A stretch of DNA of 64,000 bases, from contig JAOTXT010000012.1 in the NCBI GenBank assembly GCA_029862205.1, forward strand, positions 16,822 through 80,821. Reading direction: 5' to 3'. This document shows, in pieces, positions 8,245 through 17,233 of the stretch. The notes below the pieces were generated by a model, which made no database searches, had not been told where the DNA came from, and worked only from the letters and a program-made list of their open reading frames with translations. The DNA is from Paracoccaceae bacterium (GTDB taxonomy: Bacteria > Pseudomonadota > Alphaproteobacteria > Rhodobacterales > Rhodobacteraceae). The translations under genes and the position numbers were made by a program. Numbering within the stretch: the stretch's first letter is position 1; every line of letters begins with the position of its first letter.

Positions 8245-9180
8245 ATGGACGAGGTGGATAAAACGCCGCTGCGCGCCCGGATCGAGGGCGGCGGCACGCC
8301 GGAGCTGACCGGTTGGGGCATCCGCTCCGAGGCTGGTGTCCTGCGCGACGTGCTGCTCGGCCCCGTCGAGGGCTTCCGCTGGATGGGCGAGGAGAACGCC
8401 GACTGGTCGAGCCTGGTGCGCGACACCCAGCGCAAGGGATACCAATTCGACAAACAAACCGCGATGCGCCAGCACCGGGAGATGGTGGACGCCTATACGC
8501 AAGCTGGGGTCACCACCCACTTCCTGCCGCTGGACGAGGCGAACCCCTATCAGGTCTATGCCCGGGATTCGTCCTTCATGACCCCCTACGGCGCGGTGAT
8601 CTGCCAGATGGCGAACCCGCGCCGCCGCGGCGAATACGCCGCCTGCCTGCGCTTCTATCTGGAAGCCGGCATCCCGATCTACGACATGGTGAGCTCGGGC
8701 AATTTCGAGGGCGGCGACTTCAACATGGTTGGACATAATGCCCTGCTGCTGGGCTACACCGACCACCGCACCGAGCATGTGGCCGCCCGCCAGGTGGCTG
8801 GCTGGTTCGAGGACGAGGGATGGGAGATCAAATGGGCGCCCATCGATCAATTCTACGTCCATATCGACCTGATGGTTTGCATGTTGAATGAGAGCTGCGC
8901 GGCGGTCTGCCTCGAGACCACCGAGGAGGACGTGGTCGATTGGCTAAAGGGACGTGGGATCGAGATCATCCCGGCCAGCTTCAAGGAAACCATGGCCTTG
9001 GGCTGCAACGTCGTGGCGCTGGGCGACGACCGGATCCTCTCAACCGCCGGAGCCAAGGGGCTGAACGCCAAATTGAAGGCGGCGGGCTTCACCGTCTACG
9101 ATCCGGAGATGACCATGTTCACCTGGGCCGGCGGCGGGGTCCACTGCATGGCGCAGCCGCTGCGGCGCGAGGCGGCCTAA
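8245..9180 (+). CDS. Amidinotransferase/dimethylargininase-family hydrolase
   Basis: This 311-aa protein has the pentein fold signature of arginine-modifying enzymes: YARDSSF with D108, NFEGGDF at 153-159, catalytic H206 in YVHIDL and catalytic C301 in GGGVHCMAQPLRR at the C-terminus. The family includes dimethylarginine dimethylaminohydrolase, arginine deiminase and amidinotransferases, all of which attack a guanidinium carbon. The ATG at 8245 is chosen because GGAGG precedes it. Location just after an amino-acid ABC operon with an aminotransferase suggests catabolism of a guanidino compound. The exact substrate is not predictable. Confidence 0.88.
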   Translation: MDEVDKTPLRARIEGGGTPELTGWGIRSEAGVLRDVLLGPVEGFRWMGEENADWSSLVRDTQRKGYQFDKQTAMRQHREMVDAYTQAGVTTHFLPLDEANPYQVYARDSSFMTPYGAVICQMANPRRRGEYAACLRFYLEAGIPIYDMVSSGNFEGGDFNMVGHNALLLGYTDHRTEHVAARQVAGWFEDEGWEIKWAPIDQFYVHIDLMVCMLNESCAAVCLETTEEDVVDWLKGRGIEIIPASFKETMALGCNVVALGDDRILSTAGAKGLNAKLKAAGFTVYDPEMTMFTWAGGGVHCMAQPLRREAA

Positions 9181-9183
9181 TAG

Positions 9184-10008
9184 TCACGAACCGCAAGGCT
9201 GGATCGTCATGCCCTCGGGCAACCTTGTCTCCGTGTCGCCGCAGGCGAGCGCGAGGCGTTCTTCGGTGAGGCCGGTAGCACCCGTCAAATCGGCACCCGA
9301 AAGATTGGTGCGCCTGAGATGCGCGCGCTCGAGATTTGCGCCGCGCAGGTCCGCGCCGCTCAGATCCGCGCTTGAAAGCCGGGCGCCGGTCAGGTCGGCA
9401 TCGCGAAAATTCGCGCCTCGAGCGTCGATACGGTCGAGATCCGCATAGGGCAGCCGCGCGCCCGCAAAATCCGCGCGCTCGGCCTTCGTCCGCTCGAGGT
9501 CCGCCTCGTCCAGTTTCGCCTCTGGGAACCTGGCGCCAGTCAGATCGGCCCGGCGCAGATAAGCCCGACGAAGGTCGGCGCGTGTGAAATCGGCATCCGT
9601 GAGTATCGCCTCACCAAAATCGACATTGCGCAAGTCGGCGCGCTCGAACCGCCCGGATGCAATGTCCGATTTCTCCAGATCGGCGTTGCGCATCAATGCG
9701 CGAGTGAAGTCCGCACCCGGGAGACGTGCCCGCTCGAGCTCGGCGCGCTGCAAATCCGCCTCGGAAAAATTCGCCGCTGTGAGGACCGCGTGCTTCATGT
9801 CCGCTTCGCGCAGTCGAGCGCCTGAGAAATCCGCATGGGTGACGCTGAGTTGACGCAGATCGGCCAGGTTGAGATCGCACCCGGGACACCCGCCTTTTGC
9901 CGCGATCTCGTCGGCATGCGCCTCGTCAGCCGCGTAGGTCGGCAGCGACAAGAATCCCCAAATTCCGATCGCGAGGATACAAGCATTCGCTCTCAATCCG
10001 ACCGGCAT
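9184..10008 (-). CDS. Secreted pentapeptide-repeat protein
   Basis: This 274-aa protein starts at an ATG preceded by GGAGG. It begins with a probable signal peptide (hydrophobic ACILAIGIWGFLSLPTYA, cleavage after A near residue 26). From about residue 40 to 250 it is built of A(D/N)LxxA-type five-residue units, which fold as a right-handed quadrilateral beta helix. Two cysteine pairs (CPGC near the start, one at each end of the C-terminal tail) could be disulfides. Pentapeptide proteins have varied roles; cytoplasmic ones mimic DNA, but this one is apparently exported, so its function is open. Confidence 0.85.
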   Translation of the reverse strand: MPVGLRANACILAIGIWGFLSLPTYAADEAHADEIAAKGGCPGCDLNLADLRQLSVTHADFSGARLREADMKHAVLTAANFSEADLQRAELERARLPGADFTRALMRNADLEKSDIASGRFERADLRNVDFGEAILTDADFTRADLRRAYLRRADLTGARFPEAKLDEADLERTKAERADFAGARLPYADLDRIDARGANFRDADLTGARLSSADLSGADLRGANLERAHLRRTNLSGADLTGATGLTEERLALACGDTETRLPEGMTIQPCGS

Positions 10009-10202
10009 AGCGGCCTCCGATAGCTCGCGGGCAGGCTGTCCCCGCGCCAAGAAATTTTCGGTCAGTATAGCCGAGCGCCCAGTTGGGCGCGAGACCGAGA
10101 TAGGCGGCATCGGTTTCGCCCGTCTTGAGCGACATCAATACGGCACAACCAAATAGCCGTTATCAGAGCGCCCGATATCGTTGTCGCATAGGGAGTTCTC
10201 CA

Positions 10203-10664
10203 ATGTCACCGGGCCGCACCAAGACTACTTGGGTCGTCGTCGCAGACGGCGCCAAAGCCCTGATCCTGGTGAACGAGGGAACGGACCGCATGCCGAATCT
10301 GCGGGTCGACTGGAAGAGCGAAATCGATGCGCCGCCATCGCGCGAGATCAATGCCGACCGTCCCGGAAGGCGGTCCGATAGCGGGCCGGGCCAACGCTCG
10401 GCGATGGAGCCCGTCGACGCGCACCGGATCGGGTCGGACCGGTTCATCGATTCGCTGGCCGATCGCATCGACCGCGCTGTCCAATCAGGTCGTTCCGAAC
10501 GCCTGGTGCTGGTCGCACCGCCACGGGTCTTGGGACGCCTGCGTGCGTCCTTGACCAAAGCGACCGCCGACGCTGTCGCGGCCGAACTCAGGCGCGACCT
10601 CACCGGGCAAACCGTATCAGACATCGAGATGCAAGTTGCCAAGGCGCTGTACGCGGTGCAGTGA
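10203..10664 (+). CDS. Host-attachment-type protein
   Basis: This 153-aa protein opens with TTWVVVADGAKALILVNEG, which matches the start of the Host_attach family (proteins named after an Agrobacterium attachment gene and related to release-factor-like folds). A polar linker with many prolines, glycines and arginines follows. The last third, RSERLVLVAPPRVLGRLRASL, is also typical of the family. AGGGAG precedes the ATG. Its biochemical role is not established. It stands alone, convergent with the EamA gene. Confidence 0.75.
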   Translation: MSPGRTKTTWVVVADGAKALILVNEGTDRMPNLRVDWKSEIDAPPSREINADRPGRRSDSGPGQRSAMEPVDAHRIGSDRFIDSLADRIDRAVQSGRSERLVLVAPPRVLGRLRASLTKATADAVAAELRRDLTGQTVSDIEMQVAKALYAVQ

Positions 10665-10735
10665 AATTCCGCGGGTTGGCCAAACCCTCGGCCTGACGCA
10701 CGCGGTTGCGCCCGGGTCGCTTACGGCCTGATCAC

Positions 10736-11611
10736 TTACGCCCGGACCGGTCGGCGAATGCCTCGCAGCCGGATGATTGCGTGGATCAGCAGCGCGAGGA
10801 CGATGATCGCCCCGCCGATCAGCGACCGGGTGCCAGGTTCTTCCCCCAATGCCAGCCAGACCCAGAACGGACCGATCACAGTCTCGAGCAAGGCGAGCAT
10901 GGCCACCTCGGGCGCCGCCAGATAGCGCGGCCCCAATGTCAGAAGGATTAGTGCGAAGGGCACGACGATGCCGCCGCCGAGGCCAATCCACAGCCACTGG
11001 ATCGGACGAATATCCGAAAAGTCGGAAAACGGCAGGGTCAGCACGACCGCGAACAGCAGGCCCAATCCCATCGCCGGTACCAGATCGACATCCTTGTGGC
11101 GCCGGATGATGACGTAGAACCCAGCAAGCGCGACGGCATCAAGCAAGGCGAGGAAATCCCCGAAAATATGAACCGAGCCCAAACTGCCGCTGGCAACGAC
11201 AACAATCCCAGCGAGCACCACGGCAATCGCCGCCCAAGTGACAGGTGCCACTCGCTCGCCCAGGAAGCCCCAGGCCATCACCGCCGCGATCAGCGGGGTC
11301 GTGGCAAAGAAGATCAGCACATTGGCCACGCTGGTATATTCCACGGCCACAACGAACATGACCAGGCCCAGGCTCTGTAATAGGGCGGCCCCCAATGCCC
11401 AATGCCCCAGCCCCCTGAACTGGGCCGTCACTGCCCCCCGATACCAAAGCAGGGAGAGCCCCAGGACCACGATGCCGCCGAGCAGGCCACGGGTCGCCGC
11501 CAGGGTGAAGGGGTCAACGGCGGCGAGCCGGATCAGCAGCGTGTCCGGCGTCATGATCATGACGCCGGAGAGTGTGATCAAATAGCCCTTCGCATGTGTC
11601 GAGAGGGCCAT
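10736..11611 (-). CDS. EamA/DMT-family transporter
   Basis: This 291-aa inner-membrane protein has about ten hydrophobic helices arranged as two EamA repeats. Typical family segments are visible: an early LIRLAAVDPFTLAATRGLLGG, then ANVLIFFATTPLIAAVMAW, and near the end VAMLALLETVIGPFWVWLA, where PFWVWLALGE is characteristic of RhaT/EamA exporters. Members export amino acids, nucleotides or drugs. The substrate is unknown. It ends tail-to-tail with the previous gene and starts only about 120 bases beyond the high-coordinate side of a short intergenic gap. Confidence 0.88.
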   Translation of the reverse strand: MALSTHAKGYLITLSGVMIMTPDTLLIRLAAVDPFTLAATRGLLGGIVVLGLSLLWYRGAVTAQFRGLGHWALGAALLQSLGLVMFVVAVEYTSVANVLIFFATTPLIAAVMAWGFLGERVAPVTWAAIAVVLAGIVVVASGSLGSVHIFGDFLALLDAVALAGFYVIIRRHKDVDLVPAMGLGLLFAVVLTLPFSDFSDIRPIQWLWIGLGGGIVVPFALILLTLGPRYLAAPEVAMLALLETVIGPFWVWLALGEEPGTRSLIGGAIIVLALLIHAIIRLRGIRRPVRA

Positions 11612-11620
11612 GTGACTATC

Positions 11621-12316
11621 TCAGACCTCGCCGAAGAGCCGGTCGAGGAAGCCCATGAACCAGTCATGCTGCGCCTGGTCGTGCTGGGCGCCCAGCACGT
11701 CCTGCTCCTCGCGGGCCTGCGCACCCGGCTTGCCGAAATTTGCCCACGGCGCCTCCTGCCAACGGCGGAAGCCGGTGCGCGTCACCTCGGCGTGGAACTG
11801 GAAGGCATAGGTACGCGTGCCATAGCGCATGGCCTGGTTCGCGAACCCTTCGCTGCCGGCCAGACGCTCGCCGCCGTCCGGGATCTGAAACTCGTGGTAG
11901 TGGCTTTGCGCCAAGTAAAGCGGCCCCGGCAGAATGTCGCGCCCAGCCTCGGTCGGCTCGATCCGGTAATAGCCGAACTCGTAAGGTTCACCCGGCTTCG
12001 GGCCCACCTCGGCCCCCAGCACATAGGCGATCGACTGGGCGCCTTGGCAGATGCCCAGAAGCGGGACGTCATTCGCCAAACATCCCTCGATCCAGCGATG
12101 CTCATCATTCAGGAACGGATGCTTGTCGGAGTCGAAGACATTGAATGGCCCACCATAGACCACGCTCGCGGCGACCGTTCCGTCCACCGGCCCCAGGTCG
12201 TCGCCGTTGAAGGGACGCCGGATCTCGGGCTCGATGTTGCGGGCGCGGAAATAGCTGGCGACCCGGTCATCCGCCGGATCGTCGCGGTGACGGATCAGAA
12301 CCACGCGTTCGCTCAT
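11621..12316 (-). CDS. Class I glutamine amidotransferase-like protein
   Basis: This 231-aa protein has the GATase1 catalytic triad: nucleophile C90 in LLGICQGAQ, H175 and E177 in FQFHAEVT. The order and length resemble stand-alone GMP-synthase-type amidotransferase domains, which hydrolyse glutamine or gamma-glutamyl bonds. No synthetase partner is adjacent. The start ATG overlaps the stop of the Nudix gene (ATGA), so the two are co-translated. The acceptor substrate is unknown. Confidence 0.88.
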   Translation of the reverse strand: MSERVVLIRHRDDPADDRVASYFRARNIEPEIRRPFNGDDLGPVDGTVAASVVYGGPFNVFDSDKHPFLNDEHRWIEGCLANDVPLLGICQGAQSIAYVLGAEVGPKPGEPYEFGYYRIEPTEAGRDILPGPLYLAQSHYHEFQIPDGGERLAGSEGFANQAMRYGTRTYAFQFHAEVTRTGFRRWQEAPWANFGKPGAQAREEQDVLGAQHDQAQHDWFMGFLDRLFGEV

Positions 12317-12798
12317 GCGTCTCCCTCACCCGCCTCGCGCGCCGCGATCTCTTTCACGATGGTCACCAACTCCGGATGCGACAACAGGATCGTTGCCTCG
12401 TCAAGACCGACCCAGCGGCGGCGGCGCTGGTCTTTCTCGGGCCAGTCCAGAAGCTCTTCCTCGACCATCATCGGATACATATCGACCTCGATCATGGTCT
12501 CGCCGTCTTCGCGTATCTTGATGTCGCGATAGCTGCCCAATGGCCGGGTTTCAACGCTGCCGCGCACCCCGGCTTCCTCGTAGGCCTCCTCGGCGGCGGT
12601 GTCGGAGGCCGACAAGAACGGCATCTTCCCGCCCTTGGGGAAGATCCAGCGCCCGGTGCGCCGAGACGTGATCAGCAGGAATTCGAGGCCGCCTGCGCCA
12701 CGCCGGTAGGGCACGGCGCCGAACTGCTGCTCGACACTGTCGCCGAGCCCGACAAACCTCAGAAGACGGCCAAAGATGCCTTCGCCGGATGGCGCCAT
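12313..12798 (-). CDS. Nudix hydrolase
   Basis: This 161-aa protein, starting at an ATG with GGAG seven bases upstream, carries WIFPKGGK followed by a Nudix box ending [11 protein letters not shown]. The WIFPKG opening and the spacing resemble diphosphoinositol-polyphosphate or diadenosine-polyphosphate hydrolases. The usual RE of the box is replaced by EE (AEEAYEEAG), which deserves a check for activity. It should cleave a nucleoside diphosphate linked to another moiety. It overlaps the amidotransferase gene and diverges from argD. Confidence 0.85.
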   Translation of the reverse strand: MAPSGEGIFGRLLRFVGLGDSVEQQFGAVPYRRGAGGLEFLLITSRRTGRWIFPKGGKMPFLSASDTAAEEAYEEAGVRGSVETRPLGSYRDIKIREDGETMIEVDMYPMMVEEELLDWPEKDQRRRRWVGLDEATILLSHPELVTIVKEIAAREAGEGDA

Positions 12799-12837
12799 GT
12801 CCCGCTCCCCGCGCGGGCCTGCCCCCGGCCCGCCCGA

Positions 12838-12868
12838 TTGACAGCCGCCCCCGCTTTGCCCATACACT
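12838..12868 (+). promoter_or_regulatory. Putative sigma-70-type promoter of the argD leader
   Basis: A perfect TTGACA -35 box lies at 12838-12843. TACACT at 12863-12868 gives a 19-base spacer; CATACA at 12861-12866 gives 17. Transcription would start near 12875, only about 14 bases before a strong terminator-like hairpin. Confidence 0.45.
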
Positions 12869-12888
12869 CGCCCCCCGTCAAGCATCGC

Positions 12889-12930
12889 CGCCCCGTGGCA
12901 CCGTTGCCTACGGGGCGTTTTTGCTTTTTT
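12889..12930 (+). terminator. Leader terminator or attenuator before argD
   Basis: The stem CGCCCCGT pairs perfectly with ACGGGGCG, with a nested GGCA/TGCC stem in the loop, followed by TTTTTGCTTTTTT. This is a canonical Rho-independent terminator on the plus strand, yet the nearest upstream plus-strand gene ends more than 2 kb away. It sits between a candidate promoter and the argD ribosome site, so it either ends a very short RNA or attenuates argD-argF. Confidence 0.75.
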
Positions 12931-12974
12931 GCAACCCCGGCGCAATTTCGCGCCGACCAGAGGAGACAAGACCC

Positions 12975-14171
12975 GTGATCTCGCCCGTCATGCCGACATA
13001 CGCGCGGGCACCGTTCGAATTCGAACGGGGCGAGGGTTCCTGGCTCATCGCGACCGACGGCTCGAAGTTCCTGGACTTCGGCGCCGGTATCGCGGTGAAC
13101 GCCCTTGGCCATGCCCATCCGAAGCTCGTTGCCGCGCTGGAAGCGCAGGCGCGACGCGTCTGGCATGTGTCGAACCTCTACGAGATCCCGGAGCAGCGCC
13201 GCCTGGCCGAGCGCCTGGTGGACGTGACCTTCGCCGACACGGTGTTCTTCACCAATTCGGGCGCCGAGGCGATGGAGTGCTGCATCAAGATGGCGCGCAA
13301 ATACTGGGCCCATAAGGGCGAGCCCACGCGCAACCGGATCATCACCTTCAAGGACGCGTTCCACGGCCGCACCCTGGCCACCATCTCGGCCGCCGGGCAG
13401 GAGAAGCTGGTCGACGGCTTCGGACCGTTGCTGCCCGGCTTCGATCAGGTCGAAGTGGACGACATCGAGGCGGTAAAGGCCGCGATCGGCCCGGAGACGG
13501 CGGCGATCATGATCGAGCCGATCCAGGGCGAGGGCGGCATCCGGGTCGTGCCCGGAACCTACCTGCGCGCGCTGCGCCAGCTTTGCGACGAGCACGGGCT
13601 GCTTCTGATCCTGGACGAGATCCAGTGCGGCATGGGCCGGACCGGCGCGCTGTTCGCGCACGAGAATGCGGGCATCGCCCCCGACATCATGGGCGTCGCC
13701 AAGGGGATCGGCGGCGGCTTCCCGCTCGGTGCCTGCCTCGCCACCGAGGAGGCGGCCGCCGGCATGGTGGCCGGGACCCATGGCTCGACCTATGGGGGCA
13801 ACCCGCTGGCTTGCGCGGTTGGCAATGCGGTGGTCGAGGAGATCGCGGACCCTGAATTCCTGGACGAGGTCAAGCGCAAGGCGGGGCTGTTGCGCCAGCG
13901 CCTGGGTGCGCTGGCCGACGAGCATGGCGATATCATCGCCGAGATCCGCGGCGAGGGACTGATGCTGGGCCTGCGCCTGAACGAGGGTTTCGTCAATGGC
14001 GATTTCGTCGCCGCCGCGCGCGCCAACGGTCTGTTGACCGTACCGGCCGGGGCGAACGTGGTCCGCATCTTGCCGCCGCTGAACATCTCGGACGACGATC
14101 TGGCCGAGGGGGTGTCCCGGCTCGACACCACCTGCCGCGCGGTGAAAGCCCAGTCCGGAGAAGCCGCATGA
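12975..14171 (+). CDS. argD: Acetylornithine aminotransferase
   Basis: This 398-aa class III PLP transaminase converts N-acetylglutamate semialdehyde to N-acetylornithine in arginine synthesis. It has NSGAEA at 94-99, FHGRT at 129-133, D214 in ILDEIQ and the Schiff-base lysine K243 in VAKGIGGG. I chose the GTG at 12975 because AGAGGAGA precedes it and the resulting [13 protein letters not shown] start fits the family; an ATG fifteen bases on is too far from that site. argF overlaps its stop by ATGA, so the two form a translationally coupled arginine operon. Expression may be set by the leader hairpin upstream. Confidence 0.95.
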   Translation: MISPVMPTYARAPFEFERGEGSWLIATDGSKFLDFGAGIAVNALGHAHPKLVAALEAQARRVWHVSNLYEIPEQRRLAERLVDVTFADTVFFTNSGAEAMECCIKMARKYWAHKGEPTRNRIITFKDAFHGRTLATISAAGQEKLVDGFGPLLPGFDQVEVDDIEAVKAAIGPETAAIMIEPIQGEGGIRVVPGTYLRALRQLCDEHGLLLILDEIQCGMGRTGALFAHENAGIAPDIMGVAKGIGGGFPLGACLATEEAAAGMVAGTHGSTYGGNPLACAVGNAVVEEIADPEFLDEVKRKAGLLRQRLGALADEHGDIIAEIRGEGLMLGLRLNEGFVNGDFVAAARANGLLTVPAGANVVRILPPLNISDDDLAEGVSRLDTTCRAVKAQSGEAA

Positions 14172-15100
14172 CCCGGCATTTCCTGGACCTGGACCAGGTC
14201 CCGGCGGAAGAGCTGCGGCACATCCTAAACCGGTCGGCCGAGATCAAGGCCGCCCGCGACGGCAAGCCGAAGCTCTTTCCGGACGAGAACCGGGCGCTCG
14301 ACAGCAAGGTCGTGGCGCTGATCTTCGAGAAACCCTCGACCCGGACGCGGATTTCCTTCGATGTCGGCATCCGACAGATGGGCGGCGAGACCATGGTACT
14401 CAGCGGCTCGGAACTGCAGCTTGGCCATGGCGAATCCGTGGGCGACACCGCCCGCGTCCTCAGCCGCTTCGTCGATGCGATCATGATCCGCACCTTCCAG
14501 CCCGAGACACTGGAGGAGATGGCCGAATGCGCCACCGTACCGGTGATCAACGGCCTGACCAACCGCACCCATCCGTGCCAGATCATGGCGGACGTGATGA
14601 CCTTCGAGGAGAAGAAGGGACCGATCGAGGGTGCGAAGGTGGTCTGGGCCGGCGACGGCAACAACGTCTTCGCCAGCTTCGCCCAGGCGAGCGCGCAATT
14701 TGGGTTCGACCTGGTCTTTGCTGGGCCCGAAACGCTGGACCCGGATGCCGGGGTCGTCGCCAAGGCGCGCTCGGAAGGGGCGGCAATCTCCGTCGAACGC
14801 GATCCATTCAAGGCGGTCGACGGCGCCGACGCGGTGGTGACCGACGCCTGGCTATCCATGCATGACGACGTCTCGGCGCGCGACCGGCGGCATAACCAGC
14901 TCAAACCCTACCAGGTGACCGAAGAGCTGATGGCCCATGCCAAGGCGGATGCGATTTTCATGCATTGCCTGCCCGCCCACCGCGAGGAGGAGGTCACCAG
15001 CGCGGTCTTCGACGGCCCTCAATCGGTGGTCTTCGACGAGGCAGAGAACCGCCTGCATGTGCAAAAGGGCATCCTTCGCTGGTGCCTGGGCGCGCTTTAG
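14168..15100 (+). CDS. argF: Ornithine carbamoyltransferase
   Basis: This 310-aa enzyme makes citrulline from ornithine and carbamoyl phosphate. It shows the carbamoyl-phosphate motif STRTR at 57-61, HPCQ at 135-138, and the ornithine-binding loop FMHCLPAHR around 264-272 with C267. Length is normal for the anabolic trimeric enzyme. It is directly coupled to argD by an ATGA overlap, the usual argD-argF pairing of Rhodobacterales. No hslO gene follows here. Confidence 0.96.
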   Translation: MTRHFLDLDQVPAEELRHILNRSAEIKAARDGKPKLFPDENRALDSKVVALIFEKPSTRTRISFDVGIRQMGGETMVLSGSELQLGHGESVGDTARVLSRFVDAIMIRTFQPETLEEMAECATVPVINGLTNRTHPCQIMADVMTFEEKKGPIEGAKVVWAGDGNNVFASFAQASAQFGFDLVFAGPETLDPDAGVVAKARSEGAAISVERDPFKAVDGADAVVTDAWLSMHDDVSARDRRHNQLKPYQVTEELMAHAKADAIFMHCLPAHREEEVTSAVFDGPQSVVFDEAENRLHVQKGILRWCLGAL

Positions 15101-15195
15101 GGCCTGAACCACCCGACCGGCCCGGCCTACAAGGCCAAACTTTCGCCAAATACCTGCGGAACGATCCTCACCGTTTTGCGTAACGGGAGGCAAAT

Positions 15196-15549
15196 ATGAT
15201 TAGGCCATCCATCCTCGGCGCGTGTTTCGCCGCCTCGGTCCTGGTTTTCTCGGGAGCCGCGATCGCTGGCCCATACGACGGGCAGTGGATCATGAGCACC
15301 ACCTCCAACCGTTCGAACTGCGGGGGCGGCACGAACGAACTCTCCATCGCGGACGGCAAGATATCCGGAAGCGTCATCGGCAAGAACGGCACCTATACCG
15401 CGAAGGGAACCGTATCCGACGAAGGCAAAGTCCGGATGAAGCTCGACACCGGCACAGTGATCTTCAAAGGCAAGGCCGATGGAGCGGGGCTGAAAGGAAA
15501 CTGGAACGCCGGCCATTGCATGGGCCGGTTTACGATGATGCGAAAATAG
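15196..15549 (+). CDS. Small secreted protein of unknown function
   Basis: This 117-aa protein has a good signal peptide (MIRPSILGACFAASVLVFSG, cleavage near AIA-GPYDG) and a GGGAGG ribosome site. The mature part (about 93 residues) begins GPYDGQWIM and is rich in glycine, serine, threonine and beta-strand patterns (GKISGSVIGKNGTYTAKGTVS), with two cysteines that could pair. It looks like a small beta-barrel or lipocalin-like periplasmic protein. I do not recognise a named family. Confidence 0.7.
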   Translation: MIRPSILGACFAASVLVFSGAAIAGPYDGQWIMSTTSNRSNCGGGTNELSIADGKISGSVIGKNGTYTAKGTVSDEGKVRMKLDTGTVIFKGKADGAGLKGNWNAGHCMGRFTMMRK

Positions 15550-15571
15550 CACCTTCCGAAATGATTGAGAC

Positions 15572-15587
15572 GGGGCGTCGCCGCCCC
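15572..15587. terminator. Short GC hairpin between convergent genes
   Basis: GGGGCG pairs with CGCCCC around a TCGC loop in the 64-base gap between the convergent small secreted protein and the AAA+ gene. There is no T tract, so termination is only a possibility. Confidence 0.35.
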
Positions 15588-15613
15588 GCCTCGCTCGCAG
15601 CAGATCGCCGTAT

Positions 15614-16933
15614 TCAGTCCTTCGAGAACAGGTTCGCCCAAGCGCGATCCAGGAACTCGCGGCGCAGTTCCGGCTTTACCCCCTCATAGGTGCAGATCGA
15701 GATCGTCTGCTCGATCAGGAACCGAGGATGGAAGGCATGGAACTCGGCGCCGGGCTGGTTCGGATAGAGATCCAGCAACAGATGCGCCAGGGTTTCCTCG
15801 GTCAGCTCGAGATTGTACTCGCGCGCGCAGCGGGCGAAGATCTTGAGGTAGAGATCCTTGCCCGGCGGCGCGATCTCGATCTTGTAGCGCAACCGGCGCA
15901 ACGCCGCTTCGTCAGCCAGCGTCGCCGGCGGGATGTTGGTCGAGAAAATCACCACCGGGTCGAACGGGACCTCGAACTTGCGGCCGGTTTGCAGGGTCAG
16001 GTAGTCGACCTTGTTCTCCAGCGGGATGATCAGCCGGTTGATCATCTCCTGCGGCGTATGACGCTGCCGGCCGAAATCGTCGACCACCATCACGCCGCCG
16101 ACCGCCTTGAGCTGCATCGGCGCCTCGTAGGTCCGGCTGGTCGGATTGTAGGCGATGTTCAGAGCTTCCAGCGTCAGCTCGCCGCCGGCAATAACCGACG
16201 GCCGGTGGCACTTCACATAGCGCCGGTCCGAGCCGGATGAGCGCCGCAGACCCTCGGTCAGGAACTCGTCCTTGTCGATGCGGTGATGCACCGTCGGATC
16301 GTAGACCGTGATCACCTGGTTATCGACCTCGAAGCAGTAGGGCAGATAGATCTGATCCTCGAAGGCCATGGTGATCGCCGTCGCGATCGACGACTTACCG
16401 TTACCGGCGGGACCATAGAGCATGATCGACTGGCCCGAGTTCACCGCTGGGCCGATCTGGGCCATCAGCTCCTCGGAGAGGGTCAGCTTCGCGAACACGC
16501 GCTCGAGCATGTCGCGGGTCAGGACCTCGCCACGGATCGACTGCGCCTCGCACTGGGCGACGAACTCGTTGAGCGGCACCGGCGCCGGGCCGGCATATTC
16601 GCTCTTGGCCATCGCCTCGAGGGCGCGCGAGCGGCCGAGCGCGGTCAGCGTGTAACGCATCTCGGCGGTCATGCTGGCGCCACGCTGGCCCAGCGTCTCG
16701 ATCAGCTTCAGTTCCTGGGCCAGCCGCAGCATCTCGTCGACGATTGCGACCGACAGTTTGATGACATGACTGATCTCGCTCGCCCGCTCGAGACCCAGCC
16801 GGTAGAAAACCTTGACCATCAGGTCCAGCAGGAAACCTTCCTCGAGCCCGGTCTCCTGCATGGTGCGCGGAGATTTCGGATGGGCGTCGAATTGGACGAC
16901 CGATGCACCCGAGGGTTGATGTTCAGCACTCAT
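15614..16933 (-). CDS. AAA+ family ATPase with N-terminal winged-helix-like region
   Basis: This 439-aa protein has Walker A GPAGNGKSS at 174-182, Walker B VMVVDDFG at 281-288 and a sensor-1 segment FSTN at 330-333. The first 110 residues look helical and winged-helix-like, followed by a linker. The double aspartate in the Walker B and the MoxR-like spacing suggest a remodelling or chaperone ATPase rather than a motor. It has no co-directional partner; the divergent neighbour at 17.2 kb is an unknown gene. An inverted repeat in the shared promoter region may control one or both. The target is unknown. Confidence 0.85.
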   Translation of the reverse strand: MSAEHQPSGASVVQFDAHPKSPRTMQETGLEEGFLLDLMVKVFYRLGLERASEISHVIKLSVAIVDEMLRLAQELKLIETLGQRGASMTAEMRYTLTALGRSRALEAMAKSEYAGPAPVPLNEFVAQCEAQSIRGEVLTRDMLERVFAKLTLSEELMAQIGPAVNSGQSIMLYGPAGNGKSSIATAITMAFEDQIYLPYCFEVDNQVITVYDPTVHHRIDKDEFLTEGLRRSSGSDRRYVKCHRPSVIAGGELTLEALNIAYNPTSRTYEAPMQLKAVGGVMVVDDFGRQRHTPQEMINRLIIPLENKVDYLTLQTGRKFEVPFDPVVIFSTNIPPATLADEAALRRLRYKIEIAPPGKDLYLKIFARCAREYNLELTEETLAHLLLDLYPNQPGAEFHAFHPRFLIEQTISICTYEGVKPELRREFLDRAWANLFSKD

Positions 16934-17233
16934 ATTCCATTACCCCTATCTCGAACGAGGCAGGCACCCGCCTGCGAATCCGATAATATATACAGAATGT
17001 GGCCTATTCTGGCCATATTTAACTTGCGTTTTACTTTAGTACCGTTGGCCGCTTTTGGCGCGGGTGGCGTCCTAAAACTGGCCGGATTCTGATCGTGGAA
17101 TCCGCCCGTTACGGAGATTCACCACCTTCCTCCACCATAGAATTATCCAAACCTTTCCACATTTTGCTTCACATTTCTAAAAAATACTCTTAGGGTGTTG
17201 CTCGTGGGTGTCGATTCTAGCGTGGGTTGCGAG
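16934..17233. promoter_or_regulatory. AT-richer divergent intergenic region
   Basis: This 300-base gap separates the AAA+ gene (minus) from the unknown gene (plus). It is clearly poorer in GC than its surroundings and must hold both promoters. Apart from the inverted repeat at 16996-17019, I see no coding sequence or second structured element. Confidence 0.5.
16996..17019. promoter_or_regulatory. Candidate operator (9-bp inverted repeat)
   Basis: AATGTGGCC and GGCCATATT form an inverted repeat with eight of nine positions complementary around a 6-base spacer. It lies about 63 bases before the AAA+ start and about 215 bases before the divergent gene, a reasonable place for a repressor or activator site. 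Confidence 0.4.

Noticed and set aside
11621..12316. GMP synthase (guaA)
   Set aside because: Only the amidotransferase domain is present, 231 residues, without the ATP-pyrophosphatase or dimerisation domains.
12759..13925. Long open frame antisense to argD
   Set aside because: It mirrors the high-GC codon bias of argD, has no ribosome site or family motif and lies fully inside a certain gene. The same holds for long frames opposite the binding-protein, enolase, pgi and AAA+ genes.
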